DNA of 64,000 bases from Isoetes taiwanensis (GCA_021234155.1 JAJEKV010000053.1:4413660-4477659); one strand, 5' to 3'; numbered from the stretch's first letter, positions 10,133 through 21,660 are shown. A program made the numbers and translations. The notes: generated from the letters alone by a model not told the origin.

Positions 10133-13100
10133 ATGGCTACACCCAAATTCCCTCAACTTCAAGCTTACGCTCCATAGGATCCGGCTCTTTTTGAGTCGGT
10201 GACTTTCTCAACACCCACCTTCGAGATGCCTAAGCAGGTCCAAGTCGTAGATGCGATGGAGCACGCCATGGGCTTTATGAATTCTCCAAACAAGACCTCC
10301 CTGCACAAATCCGGGCAACTAAAGCGATTTGTCGCTCATATGATCAACGGCCGGAAGGATACGCCACCCGCGATTGATCCCAGACCACCATTTTGCTTAC
10401 TCCGGTTCTGCTTTCTCAGGTATTCCAAATTCCTCTTACCAGACCTTCTTTATCTTGGGCTGCCTTACAGGACCAGGATGTCTCTCAGTATGGCGCAACT
10501 CCTTATCAAGCCAACACCCATCGACTCACCAACATTGCAAAGACCCACGATACTTTTGTAAAGTTTCTGTGGCGAAAATTCTATGGGTATTCCATCAAGA
10601 ATACCCATATCAATAAACAGTTTTATAACATTGTCATTATGGCCGTCAATTCCACTCATCCTATTGATTGGCCACAAATTTTGTTCCTCAGACTTCTCCA
10701 TGAAATTGATCGCATCAGGTGGTACCTTCTTTGGCTTTTTGACCTTTGCTTTGTGGGTGCTCACCTCCAGGCCATCATCCGTCATTATATACTTATCACC
10801 TGTCCTGGGTTCCACTTCTCGTGCTTCCTCTCATACATCCTTCCATTCCCTTCCAAACAAAAATCAAGCTGAGACTTCACGCCCTCATCCTTCACCTGGT
10901 CATGATCAACAAAAAGCCAAGCCTATTTCTGTCTCTTCTTCCTCCCACGGAATCCACACCCACCACTTCTCGGACGCATAATTCTCGGACGTCCGCGGAC
11001 AAATCACCAACGGGGCCTTGCACTTCCACCTTCTCGGCGGGTCCTATATCAATACCGGCAAGATGTCCAAGCGGTTGTCCTTAAGCGGGGACTCTCAAGA
11101 AACCTCTTCATGAATGGCGTTCAAGCCTACATGGAGGCCGCGAGCGCAGTTTCCACGTGGATCTCCATGCTGCCACCATCCAAGTTCAAACCACGGAAGA
11201 AAAACTTCAACACAAGCCGCGAGGCTCTTTTACGGGCCGTGAATCTCAAGATCGCACAAGACCGGACCAGCCTCGCTGGCGATCCACGGTGAGTTTCAAA
11301 CGACCATTCGTGAATTGCCGCGCAGATCAAAGACAAGGATAAACTCCTTGGCGACAATGATAAAGCCCTTGCTGATCTTAAAACCATGTATCACGGAGCT
11401 CTCAGAATTACACCAACCGGGTCGGGGAATTTCGGGCGCAATGCGCATCTCTTCTTTAGAAGATCAACTTTCCACGCTGACCAGTCAGCTCACGCCTCTC
11501 CAGGATCAACTTACTGAAGCTTAGAAGCAGAAGATCATTGATGACGCAGAAATTGCAACTCTTCGCTTCAAAGCTCCACCCCGGTGCAAACCGCTTCATT
11601 GTGGCACGCAGCTCTCTCTCACAGACGGTTCCGTGATCAATCATGTCTCACCGCTTTCGAAAAGGATAATCGATCATGACGGAAAATCAACTCCAAAGAA
11701 GTCGCTGTTCAATCCGCCGAAGAACGCACAAAATAAACAAGAGGGGGCTATATTGATATTGCTGTCCAGTATTCTGTGGATTTTTGCACTCCTTCCGGTT
11801 ATCACGGATTATGTGGTTGCCTTAAGCGCCACCTTTTTCTTCTCAAGTGGTACGGTGACGGACGGGGTTAATGCACGCCCCCTCTGGCGGATTTTCCTCC
11901 GGATCTGGCGGACCTTTCGCCGAGACAAAGGTTTACTCGTGTATCTCTTAGTATTTGATCAAATCAAGCGTGAGGATGCGATTTGGTCATCTTCAGGAGT
12001 TGTTCAGCCTATGGTTTACATTTTTCATGATTTCTACGGCTGATACCCAAGACAAATTCGAGAGATGAGGCACATCGAAGTTTTTCAAGGCAACCATCAT
12101 GCCTATTATTTTGTTGTTAGAAACCAATCCATATTTCATGGGATCCTGCTTTCGGACCAACACTCTAAATGCGGTACATGCACGAGCTTGCTCGGCATTT
12201 ACCTCTATGGCAAAATTTGAGACAGGCTGGAGCAGTGAAAGAATTTAGCTCATCGAGGATCTCCCCTTTGCTCAAATTTATATCGCGACACCTCGGTGGC
12301 TACAATTCCACGAGTGCTCTTATGGGGCAAAGACCATACCCGCGGGTTGGGTTAATCCTCGATCTATACTCGGCTCTGCTTCCAGATTGGGACCCGGTGG
12401 TGCCGTGCTCTTGATCAAGACCTTGTTAAAGTGAATGCGGGTAGGCTCCAGCGGCCCCCGCGGGTATGGCTCACTCTCCATATGCTTCATTAGGTGTACA
12501 CTTGCGCCCGGGTTTACGACATCAGATTGGCGTCTTCTCTTTTGGACCAAGGTCCAGAAGGCCCATGGCCCAGGTGGACTCCTCCTCGGTCCGGCGGATC
12601 TCGGCTGGGACCCGCGTTTTTGTCGGGCTGGCTCAAGTGGGAGAATGGGTGCCACCTTGGACCATACGACAAATTGGATATGCGTGCCCAATGAGCGTGG
12701 TTTGTGAGGCGACGCCCACTCATCTTTGTCCACGGTCTTGATACCTTTTGGCGAATGCGCCCACCTCACGAGATCCCTCAGGGTTCGCCGACAAGCGGGG
12801 ATTACGTCTTTGCTTTAAAGTGTCTCTGTTAAGCTCTCTAATCGGCGGCATCCTATCTTTTATTTAACTTCGAATGCGGTGTCGGTGTCGCCGGTCTTCG
12901 GACTTGCCTTCTCATGGAATGCCGGTATGTCCCTTAAAAAGCACACGTGCCTTGGAAGAAATGGTGCATTCTAGTTTTCTCATTGGCAGCTCTTCTGCCA
13001 TCGATCTCAACACTCAGGAAGCTCTCAGGGCGCCAAGATCTCATTGGGACCCTATCATAATGGCGCGGATCCTCATACCCTTGAGAATGAATTTTCAGCG

Positions 13101-13150
13101 GCTGGGGTTCCGCCATCGAAAGCAGTTCCCCCTTTTCTTCAACCTGAGTG
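10133..13150 (+). pseudogene. Extra downstream frame of Gypsy copy A (unknown product)
   Basis: A start ATGGCTACACCCAAATT (10133) aligns with ATGGCTGCACCAAAATT in copy B (23963). Across frames the N-terminal part contains THDTFVKFLWRKFYGYSIKN (about 10541-10600), then THINKQFYNIV and HPIDWPQILF. It is followed by a Ser/Pro/Thr-rich stretch (10870-11090), Gln/Glu/Lys-rich segments likely to form a coiled coil (11110-11530), and a C-terminal part with ARHLPLW (about 12184-12204). Copy B has all of these in the same order. The position between pol and the 3' LTR is where Athila/Tat-type plant elements carry extra frames. I do not recognise the protein. Many stops and frameshifts are present. Confidence 0.6.
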
Positions 13151-13153
13151 TCG

Positions 13154-13168
13154 TTTGGTGGGGGAGAG
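13154..13168 (+). other. Polypurine tract, copy A
   Basis: GTTTGGTGGGGGAGA lies immediately before the LTR start TGTTAGTCC. Copy B has GTTTGGTGGGGAAG in the same place. This is the expected plus-strand primer for LTR retrotransposon replication. Confidence 0.75.
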
Positions 13169-13740
13169 TGTTAGTCCTGTATGTCCTGGTACATAACTAT
13201 TCATGCACACGACGGACCAGGTCAAGGCCAAGGATCCCTGTCCGAGCCGCGGTCGGTCGTCAAAGGCCTTGAAGACCAAGCAGCAGACCACACAGAAGGC
13301 CACACCCGTGCCAAAGAAGAGGCAACGCACAGACAAGCGCGCTGTCACCGTCAGCGTCATTTCGAGCTTTCAGGCACCGCCAAACGGGCCTATAAATCAG
13401 GGGCCTCCTTCCGAGTCGGTGTTGCAGAGAATTGTGAGTGTCTATATTGGGCCAAGGCCATTGTACTATATATGAGTAGAGCTAGCCTTCACGGGCTAGA
13501 TGAGTTTTTGGTCTTATCTCACTTCTATTCTCTCTCGATTGCGAGAGCTCATGTATCATCATTGATATCAAAGAGTTTTGTTCTCATCATTGTGTTCTTA
13601 TTGTTTTTCGCTTGTTCTCTCTTTCTTCCTTTTCCTTGTTTCTTTTGCAAATCCCGCGTGACACGATTCACGGATTCTCTGTTTGATCCGCGGGTTTCTC
13701 CGCAGGGGCTGTCTTGCGGAGTTCCCAACCCGCACTCCCA
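13169..13740 (+). repeat. 3' LTR of Gypsy copy A
   Basis: Starts TGTTAGTCCTG right after the purine tract. It aligns along its length with the LTR of copy B (26896-27485), sharing TATTGGGCCAAGGCCATTG, TACTATATATGAGTAGAGC, GCGAGAGCTCATGTAT and CATTGATATCAA. The TATA-like word is at about 13465. The end near CTCCCA (13740) is estimated from copy B, which ends CCCTAAACA. The 255-codon frame at 13181-13948 is a chance frame through this LTR. Confidence 0.85.
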
Positions 13741-13799
13741 AGCGTCGATCCGTCTCCTCCGGACACATGTGGGAGGTGTCGAAGAACTTGGCATCGTAA

Positions 13800-14727
13800 T
13801 ATTTGTGGTCTTGCTTAATCCCCGTTCTTGGATGGCGAGAATTCTTCTCCGGCGCGGTCACCGGTATCATCATTTCTTGGATCTTGGTATAAGCTTTGAA
13901 TATCTGAAGTCGACTCCGTGTAGGTGTCGGCTTCTCTTACGTGGATGAGAAGCCTGGAAGCCTCGATCAATGAAGTCATCGAGATCACGGTTGTTTGCGC
14001 AGAGGTCGCGGCAACTTCGTCGGCGCTGCATTCCCGGCTCGCATTGAGGAGGTTGGATGTCACTTAGGAGGAATACTCACAGCGTTGATGATGATGGGAG
14101 CTAGGCTTGGCGATACTAGCAGAGTGGGGGTTGCGATCCTGTGGTGAGTCTGGTCGAATATTTTGGATCTCCTGCCACGCTTGTACTTCCATCATTCGGT
14201 CGAACTTCGGCGTGAGTGGAATCCGTCGAGCTCTTCGTCTTCGGCTTTTCCTTCTCGCTCCGCTTGATCTTGCAATAGAGCTGACCTCTCCTTTGAAGAG
14301 GCTAAGGGGTTCACATCAAAGGCTGGAATAGAAATGGTTCCCCGTCGGGTTTTAGGGCATGGTGAGAGAGAAAGATGGCTAAAGGCGGCGATATAGGAGA
14401 AATACTTAAGCCCTATTTCTTGTCATGACCATGTAGTGCGGCAATCTAGCAACCTTGTTGTTCGGTACCCAGCAATGTTGGGGACATCACTCCAATCTTT
14501 GCTTGGAGAAGGGGCTTGGGAACAAAATATCACATGGGGAAGCTGTACTAAGGATGGTCCCTACCTAGCTTGGAATTCAGTCCATGACTTCCATATAGGA
14601 TGGGGTTGCACGCAAAGTGGCTTGGACATCTATCTCATACGGAAAACTTGGAAAATGGCATTGACATCAGCCTCGACTACATGGGCCTTGGTATTTGTAC
14701 CATCGCACGAAATCTGCGGTTGCCATT
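13800..14727 (-). pseudogene. Minus-strand gag-like reading region (distal)
   Basis: On the minus strand an ATG near 14727 (MATADFVRWYK) follows a TATA box and a palindrome-bearing leader. Broken frames continue with an Arg-rich part (ARRKSRRRRARR, about 14220-14255) and a Ser/Thr/Glu-rich part (13815-14063). No zinc knuckle, protease or RT is visible. The composition and the promoter layout, shared with the neighbouring region at 15490-16674, suggest the 5' part of an LTR element. The gag assignment is inference from composition and layout, with no family motif to anchor it. Confidence 0.35.
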
Positions 14728-14835
14728 GATTTTTGAGTGAATTGGACTAACAAAGCGACTCTTGAAGCGCCTAGGGGAGTTGGAAAATCGCCTAAAAATT
14801 TGGGAGCAAACCCGTGAGATGCTAAGTGAGATATG

Positions 14836-14850
14836 GGGGCTCTATTTATA
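14836..14850 (-). promoter_or_regulatory. TATA box, minus strand
   Basis: Read on the minus strand this is CCTATAAATAGAGCCC. It lies about 110 bp upstream of the ATG at 14727 and about 190 bp downstream of two palindromic repeat units. The same word (ACTATAAATAGACCC) lies at 16776-16790 in the neighbouring region. Confidence 0.6.
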
Positions 14851-15039
14851 GGAAAAGGGGAAAAACCCTAATTTTGGAAGACTTAGAAAATTTCAGGTTT
14901 GGCAAATCTCACCTATTTTGAGGTCAAAATGAGGATTTGAAGGCTAATTTGAGAGTTTGAGCATGATTAAGACTATCTAATGAACCTATTGCAACAAGTT
15001 TGAGGTCAATGGAGGTGGCATAAAAGAGATAATGTTGAA

Positions 15040-15310
15040 GGTACTCACGATGTGCTAGAAGGCTGACCTAAAATTTAGGAGGAGGTCTGGCGCATACCAT
15101 GAGCAAATTGGCCCTATTTGGTCAAAACTTATGTAAGTAGGATGAATTAAGGGTCAAAACATGATGGTCTCATGGATATGCAAGATTAACCCCTTACTTG
15201 GCGGTTTGGAGATGTTTAGGACTACTTTTGGTGTGAAATACTCGGTGTCTTTGGGGCACGACCTAAAATTTAGGTCGATGTTCTGGCGCATACCGTGAGT
15301 AACTCTCACT
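15040..15310. repeat. Pair of palindromic repeat units (first locus)
   Basis: Two units about 197 bp apart each contain ACTC...GTG, a central CCTAAAATTTAGG palindrome, GGCGCATACC(A/G)TGAG and a following TTTGG(T/C)CA stretch. In the unit at 15259-15277 the core CGACCTAAAATTTAGGTCG is fully palindromic. Outer bases (ACTCACGATGTGC / GCGCATACCATGAG) partly pair as well, giving a ~65 nt fold-back. A matching pair occurs at 16888-17150. Confidence 0.8.
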
Positions 15311-15489
15311 TTTGGCCATATGATGTCCAATTTAACTAAAACAAAAGGCAATTATTGCTAATTCAACCTAACTAACAATATTTATGCACTTATAACTTAC
15401 TCTACAAAACTTTTTATTCACAAAATTTGTTATTTACAAAATTAACGTTCTCCTTTAATGGAACTTGCCAAGTGCATATCCTTGATCAT

Positions 15490-16674
15490 CAACGCGTTAC
15501 TCTTTTGGCGTTAACGATTACGCCCTTTGAGTCTTCAAATGTTGCACCAGCTACGCTCTGCCGCCTCTGCGAGGCTAACGGCATTTCACCGTGACTCTCA
15601 TGCTCGAGGTGAATTCTGCCGCGACTTCCTTGCGAACTGGCGAATGGTGCACACGCGGGATGAGAAGGCCGTAACTTCTCACGAAAATGCCGATTTCCCG
15701 AGCTGCTTGTGGCAGTCTTGATCAGGGCTTCGACTATGTGGCTTCTTGGGAGGTGCCGGCTTCTCGGAGGTGGTTTGAGCATCTTCTTCTGCCGATGGCC
15801 CGTCCTCCCTCGATGTGCGTGACCTTGTTTGCACGATGGTAGAGGTTGTAGGCCTCCCACTTCTTCATGTATTCTGGTAGGCCTTTAATTTCTTACGGTA
15901 GACCCTGCGATGGTCTACCACCATAAGGCTCCGGGGCGGTCGAGGCGGCTTCCGGATCCTTCTCCTTCTCCCGTGGGATAAGGTGGGGGTGTCTGTATCT
16001 GTAGATCTTAGTGTCCAGATCCAAATCTGCTGATCGGAGGGGCTCCTACCTCTTGATTAGGGTTGTAATCTTCATCATCTTCGTCATCGGGGAGGATGGT
16101 GGCTCGTCCGGGTTCTTGGATTTCCACGATGGCGATCTTGGTCGTGGTGTTGTCTTCATCTTCCTCTTGGGCTCCTCCTTGTCTTTGCCCTTGAGTTTCT
16201 TCTTCTCCTCGCCTCTGTTCTTCTTCGCTTTCTTTTCTTCTCGGGCTTCTCCCTTTTCTTGCTTGTAACTTTGTATGCATTTGGATCGGACCTCGAGTTC
16301 TTCTTCTAGTGTCGGCTCGGGAGTTGGCTCCTTCTGCTCATCTGGTGCCCTGGCAGCCTGCTCTTGTTCCGCCCTCTCTTGTTCTTATATCTCCTTCTCA
16401 ATCTGCTCGAACTCTCTTTGAGTCTTCTCGTCTGTCGAGGAGCCAGTTCCACCTCTGCTCCTTCGTCCAAGTCTGGTTGATGTGTGGTGTGAGCTCTTCT
16501 AGTGATTCTTGTGTGGATTCCTCCTCTGTGGCTCTTCGAAGTGCTCTCCTTGGCTGATGAAGGTTGGTCTCCTCTCGGCGAAATGCGCTCCAGTAGGCTC
16601 TTTGTATCATCGATCTTGAAGCTAGGCTGCTTTCGTCAGTCGATACTTCCGGCCGGTTTGTTTGGTCGGCGCCA
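15490..16674 (-). pseudogene. Minus-strand gag-like reading region (proximal)
   Basis: On the minus strand a frame begins at ATGGCGCCGACC near 16672 (MAPTKQTGRKYRLTK). It runs through Glu/Arg-rich segments (QRAYWSAFRREETNLHQPRR at about 16608-16549; RRKESEEEQRRGEEETQGQ, 16246-16190) and an acidic stretch DDEDDEDYNPNQEV (16093-16052). A basic/Ser-rich part follows to 15490. It carries several stops and frameshifts. It has the charge pattern of a nucleocapsid-type or scaffold-type protein, but I see no zinc knuckle and no RT. A gag of an LTR element is the best guess; a host gene fragment is possible. Confidence 0.35.
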
Positions 16675-16775
16675 TGCTTTACTTCATGTCAATGAGACTC
16701 GGCACCCAAAAAAATGCGCCTCGAAATCGGGGAGGAGCTAACTTCTAGACATAAAGTCTACAAATGAGAGGGTTT

Positions 16776-16790
16776 GGGTCTATTTATAGT
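16776..16790 (-). promoter_or_regulatory. TATA box, minus strand
   Basis: Minus-strand ACTATAAATAGACCC lies about 105 bp upstream of the candidate ATG at 16672 and downstream of a pair of palindromic units. The match in sequence and spacing to 14836-14850 supports it as a promoter or LTR U3 element. Confidence 0.6.
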
Positions 16791-16887
16791 TTGGCAAATT
16801 TTAGGTCAAATTTAAGTTGCTCATTTTCATGTGTCAAGGCACATATTAACTTAAAACATGTATTTTCTTTAGAGTTTTCTAAGCAAT

Positions 16888-17150
16888 TTTACTCATGGTG
16901 TCGCTAGGGACTGATCTAATATTTAGATCAAGGCTCATCATCTGGTGGTGACCTCATTTTTAGACTAAATCATATAACTTCTAGACATATTCCTAGGGGT
17001 GTGATATAGAAATCTAGCATATTATCTTGTTAAAATTCTTTAAGTTTCAAGGTGATTATGGCGATTACTCATGGTGTGCTTGGGGGCTCAATCTAAAATT
17101 TAGGTTGATGCTCGGCACATATCATGAGCAATTTCCACACTTGGGGGTCA
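16888..17150. repeat. Pair of palindromic repeat units (second locus)
   Basis: Two units about 180 bp apart: TTACTCATGGTGTCGC...GATCTAATATTTAGATC and TTACTCATGGTGTGC...CAATCTAAAATTTAGGTTG...CATATCATGAGCAA. The second is followed by CACTTGGGGGTCAAAA, matching GCCCTATTTGGTCAAAA at 15110. They are the same family as the pair at 15040-15310, with similar spacing from a TATA box. Confidence 0.8.
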
Positions 17151-19800
17151 AAATTTAGTTCAACTTTTTAGTTTGGTTTTCAATTCTTCTAATCACATTA
17201 CTAGCTTAGCATAAACTATAAAAATGAAATTTTTTCCCACTTTTTCGAGGCTTGAGAATTCTACTAAGTTAGTGCTATTGGGAGCATGGCGGTGCTTTGC
17301 TCTTGGTCTCCAAGAACATTGCTCACGATACCCTTTGTGGCGTCCCCTACTCATATAAGGTGCACTCATAGGTATACAAGAGGAGTTCATCCCCATACCC
17401 GGCTCCATGTCTTTGATACAAGGCCCTCCGCGTATCCTTTGCAACCTTGGCGAGTTCAGTGGGAAGAATGAAGGGTCATTTTACCTTGTCTCCCTCGGGG
17501 CCTACCTAGCTGATGGTCACATGACCATCGCGAAGGCGATGGTTCACCACATATCATAGACATAGATTACATCACATATGGAGATCCTGCAAGGCTCGGA
17601 CTGGGGGGGATGGCCCGGCTTGGGCCTCGGACATCATTGGAGGCGAATTCATGGCAAATGGATTTGGCGGCATAAGAACATGGCTTAGGGTAGTCCACTC
17701 CATCCCGCCCCTCCTGCACACACACTGCGAGTAGGTTGAAAGGTCTTGGGACCTGGCCCATGGGATCTCTTGTGACCCGGAGGGTTGCTCTGGGTTGCAT
17801 CTCCCGGTTCGATGGGGCAGGTGGGGATTGCTCCCACCCGAGAGGGTGGCATCTTTGACTCAAGGTGACTAGAGGGCCACTTCGCGTTGCTGTTGAACTC
17901 CATGGAAGGTGTACACCACCCCAAGAGTGTCGAACCCATGCAAAGCCCTGCAGCGAGTGGGAGAGCAGTAGGTCTAGTGCTGCTTGTAGTCCCAGATAGG
18001 CTTTACTACAGGAGGGGCGTGAGCATGAGTCGGGGACATGAACCTCCTTGTAGCAGTCGGCCCCCTCCCCACAACCCAGGTGTGGTTCTTGTACCACAGG
18101 CGAATTTAATGGTGCATTAAAGAGGGCTAGCTAGGAACATCAAACTACTAGGCTTTTAAGGCCTCTACCCCCTTCCCAATACAATGATTCCCGAGAGATC
18201 ATCATCACATACATACCATAGAAGAACTAAAGAATAAGATTTAATCTAAATCCGCGAGTTAGGTTCTTTAGTTATGGCTTGGTATCTAGAGGTCTAGATG
18301 GCTGCTATGGGCAATTCAATAGGCTAAACCTACTTACTCTATTCACGGGAGGTGGATTAGACTATTGAATTGGCAAACTCTCTGATCACGGCTTGCTCCT
18401 CACCTGCGAGATCGTCCATCTTTGCGAGAACTATTTGAAGATGAAGCTAGAAAGGGAAGGCGATGAGCTAGGCTGCTCGGGCGGACTTGAGTCGTTCGAG
18501 ATTGGCTCTTGGAGCAAGCAAAGCGGAGTTCTAGAATTTTGTGGACAAAAATGGAAAGTTAGAGTTTGGATGCCTTATATAGACTAAGTTAGGACTAGGG
18601 TTTCTATTAACCCTTGAGCATGTGGGATAAATGGGTGTGGCCCACTTGCCTATATTAATTAAGTGGGCTAAAAGTGTACACATGAATAAATGTGCACACA
18701 CTTGCAAGTTGCCCCTAGGGTGCTACTTGCTTAGCTACTACGTCGGCATTACCGATCAATCGGGATGGCATGCATGCGTGGCGATGCGATGCGTATATCG
18801 TCCTTGGACCATATCTTGTCTTTGGAGCGTCACCTATGTTATGCATTCTTGTGCTATTGCTGTACTTGGGTCAATAGGAGAAGGCATGCATGTCCATTTT
18901 GCAAATAGAGCCGGGGCACATAGTGTGGAAGCCTTAAAATGCATCTTAAGCACCATTTAGTCAATGCAACGATGAAACCACTTTGAGCCTTCATTTAGGG
19001 ATATACATGGCGGGAAACGAATCTGAGACCATTGAAGTAGATATGTATTTATTGGAAAAATGCACAATCTATATTAACAATTGTCGATTTACTTGATCTT
19101 TGGATAGATTCATTTGTAGTATGGGCTCACGGAACAGAAGAATAAACTCAAAAGCGGCTAGATTTCAAAGCACAATCGCCTTGAATAGCTTGGAATCGCT
19201 CACGAAGTGGAAATGCCTAGAGTTGAAAAAGGCGGGGAATGGGCGGGGCCCTTGGTGGGAGAAACGAGCACACCATACCCTAAACCATGAAATTCTTCAC
19301 GGTCTTGATCAAGGAGAAAGATTTTTCTTGTGGTTGGCTCGAGGGGGACGGTGCTAGTCTTTGGGAAGGATTGGTGCACCGATTCTTTCTTGAAGAACTA
19401 TTCACCCCAATCTTCTCTGTGTGATACCACAATCGGAGGTGCTTCTCCTTGAATCTTGGCTAGGGAGTTTGTGGCGATAGGAATGCTTTGTGAGGGAATT
19501 TTTTTCATACACATTGTTCTTGGGTTGTGATGATGAAGATAGTGGTGAGAGTCTGGGGTTAGATCGGGGGTGTGGCAATAGTGTTTGATTAGGAAAGATT
19601 AAAAGGAAGATTGGAAAATAATAAAAAAATCAGCTTTTGTGGTAGGGCATAGGGGTAAAAGAATAATAAAGGGGCAAACGGTTGGGGCCAGTTAGGCAGT
19701 GGGGCGAGACCTTGGAAAGTGTGCAAAAGAGGTGAACTTAAAAGGAAAAGGGATACTTGATGGCGGATGGGAATATAGACCCGAGAATCTTGAAGAAGCA
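17151..19800. other. Unassigned block
   Basis: It contains a short palindrome cluster GATGGTCACATGACCATC at 17512-17529, followed by a GCGAAGGCGATGG word. The GC-rich part at 17560-18120 holds a 176-codon minus-strand frame (17567-18097) with no family likeness. On the minus strand at about 18570-18585 CTATATAAGGC resembles a TATA box. The sequence TAGCCCACTTAATTAAT (18672-18656, minus) pairs with GTGGCCCACTTGCC nearby. The region is probably remains of one or more LTR elements read on the minus strand, but no domain is visible. Confidence 0.3.
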
Positions 19801-19820
19801 TTAGATTTGATCAGAGTACC

Positions 19821-20450
19821 TTGAGTAAAAAAGGACGCCCAAAGTCAGGTGAGATCACTAGTCATTTGGCAGTTGATGAAAGAGGCGAAAGTGAAAAGAG
19901 TTTGTCGCATTTGGAGACTTTCTTACCTCGATCGGACATGGTGAACACTAAGCGATCATGCGGAGTGGGTCATCCTACCGAGAATATCTTGATCCTTGGG
20001 AGAAATGACCCTTGATCAGGACCAGGCTGTGGCTGCTTTGGTTGACCCTACCGGCTCCTTGCAATCGAATTCAGCGGGTTGATCACTTTTCAGATGTGGA
20101 ATCTCTGCGGCTCCTGTGAAGCATCCCAGCTGTCATGAAGCAACCTACGCTTGATGAAACTTCGGCAACCTCTCTTTTTCACCAGCGAGTGCCCGCATCT
20201 GTTATGCTTCAACCTCACACATTTTTACATTGTCCGGCGAGAAGTGATACCCCATATTCGAGACTCACGAAGTGAGATCGTGGGCGTAGGCAACAATCGG
20301 CCCGGTCCATGCTTCTTGCCAATCTTCAACCCCTATAAATTAGCGGGGGCGTCATGCTTTTCAAAAGTTCAAACACATTTTAGCTGGAGCTCTGAGAGAT
20401 CTTGGGGAATCAACAAAGCCTTGGGGGAACTCACCATTCCTACCAAATCG
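19821..20450 (+). other. Possible upstream (gag/protease side) part of copy B
   Basis: Lies directly 5' of the RT of copy B on the same strand. A 64-codon frame (19821-20015, GRPKSGEITSHLAVDERGES) and broken frames to 20450 show no zinc knuckle and no DTG/DSG protease motif. No 5' LTR matching 26896-27485 is present upstream, so copy B also lacks its 5' end, or that end has been replaced. Confidence 0.35.
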
Positions 20451-20930
20451 GATGCCGTCGGATTATAGCAATGGCGATGCCGGCTCAACCCCAATTACAG
20501 TGATGGCGTCAAGGCGGAAATTGACAAACTCCTTCAGCTGCGGAGGTTTGATCTATGAGGTCAAACATTCTAAATGGGTGAGCCCCATCGTCATTACACT
20601 CAAACACAATGGTAAGATCGGCGTTTGCGTGGACTCGAAAAACTCAATCGGCCGCGGGCGTGATCATTTTCCACTTCCCTTCCTTCGGACCGGGTTTGGA
20701 AGAGGTCATTTGGACATGAGATGTACTCATTCATGGATGGTTTTACGGCTACAATCGGATCTCAATCAAAGAATGATCAACTCAAGACTACTTTCACCAC
20801 CCGTGAAGTACTTTTTGCCTACAAGGTGGTTCCTTTTGACTTATCAAACTCTCCATCCACGTTTCAGCGCATCATGCTCGATTTTTTCATGATTTTATGA
20901 AAGGAAAATCCCTTCTTACAAAATTTTTCA
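20451..20930 (+). pseudogene. Gypsy reverse transcriptase (copy B)
   Basis: Switching frames gives LNPNYSDGVKAEIDKLLQL (about 20485-20541), then YEVKHSKWVSPIVITLK (20556-20606), IGVCVDSKN, RDHFPLPF, YSFMDGF (about 20722-20742), GYNRISIKE (20747-20773) and TTFTTREVLFAYKVVPFDLS (20785-20844), then SPSTFQRIMLDFF. These are the conserved early Gypsy RT blocks; the aspartate of YSFMDGF is the first catalytic one. The later catalytic pair (Y/F-x-DD) is not recognisable in the decayed sequence after 20930. Stops and at least three frameshifts are present. Confidence 0.9.
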
Positions 20931-21179
20931 AGATGACTTCTCGCCTACTCAATCAGAATGGAGAAATGCACCTTTTGTGTCACCTCGGGGTGTTACATTG
21001 GGACCGTTGTCGAAAAAGCGGTATCACCCGCAGAGATCGCCCAAAATGGGTTATTTGCTCAAAGCTCAAGCACCGGCCAATATCAAGGAGACCGCGCTCT
21101 TTCACGGGTAGGTCAATTATTACTCCACCTTCATTCACGGACTAGCAGCCATTGCAGTCCCATTCATAAACTCACGGGT

Positions 21180-21660
21180 GATGAATCCACGGGCTTGGAA
21201 TTCCAGGCGGATCTTTTGCTTTCAACAGTTGAAGCTTTTGCTTACTCGGGCCCGGTTCTTGTTCCTCCTCAATGGGACAAGCCCTTTCATGTTCATGTCG
21301 ATGTCTCGGCGTTTGCTATTGCTGTTCTTTCTCAAAGAATATGATCGCTTGTGACAAACCAAACCCGTCGCCCGGCCGAAAACTCAATTCTGGCGGCGCC
21401 AACTATTCTACCCGCAGGCGTGAAGCTTTGGGTCTCATTTCGTGTCCAGCGCTTCCGTCACTACCTTTTGGGCGGTCGGATCAAATTCTTTGTTGACCAC
21501 CAAGCACTCCTTTATTTGATCAACAAATCCCGCCCACGGGCGCATTGCTCATTGGGTCCTTCTTCTCCAAGAATTTGCCTTTTGAAATTGTTCCAAGGCG
21601 GCAAATCTCATGTTGTCGGATTATCTTTCGCATCCACCTGCGGATGATCCCTCCCTTTGG
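21180..21660 (+). pseudogene. Gypsy RNase H (copy B)
   Basis: Fragments in two frames read GPVLVPPQWDKPFHVHVDVS (about 21249-21308) and AFAIAVLSQ, then NYSTRRREALGLIS (21402-21443), FRHYLLGGRIKFFVDHQALL (21452-21511) and YLINKS, followed by GRIAHWVLLLQEF. This is the Ty3/Gypsy RNase H series: VDxSxxAxGAVL-like, YS..E.EAL, and TDHQ.L with the D of FVDHQ. Frameshifts separate the pieces. Confidence 0.9.

Larger units (their letters stand above)
8620..13740 (+). mobile_element. Ty3/Gypsy copy A, 5'-truncated
   Basis: From about 8620 the sequence parallels copy B at 22400 onward. Both have the end of integrase, a ~0.9 kb non-coding stretch beginning GCGGCATATTTATATTATA, an extra ~3 kb frame, a purine-rich tract and an LTR. 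LTR, gag, protease, RT and RNase H are missing upstream, so the copy is 5'-truncated. Many stops and frameshifts show long inactivity. Confidence 0.85.

Noticed and set aside
12320-12769. 149-codon minus-strand frame
   Set aside because: Antisense to the extra frame of Gypsy copy A, which has matching sequence in copy B on the plus strand.
13741-13760. Primer binding site after LTR A, making it the 5' LTR of a downstream element
   Set aside because: The sequence after 13740 does not resemble the 3' end complement of initiator Met or other common plant primer tRNAs, and the downstream block reads on the minus strand.
13181-13948. 255-codon plus-strand open frame, the longest in the window
   Set aside because: It runs through the 3' LTR of Gypsy copy A and out the other side. 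The LTR of copy B does not keep the frame, and composition is not protein-like.
17567-18097. 176-codon minus-strand frame in a GC-rich patch
   Set aside because: No family motif, Pro/Ser/Cys/His-rich chance-like composition, no second copy for comparison. Kept only as a mention within the unassigned block.
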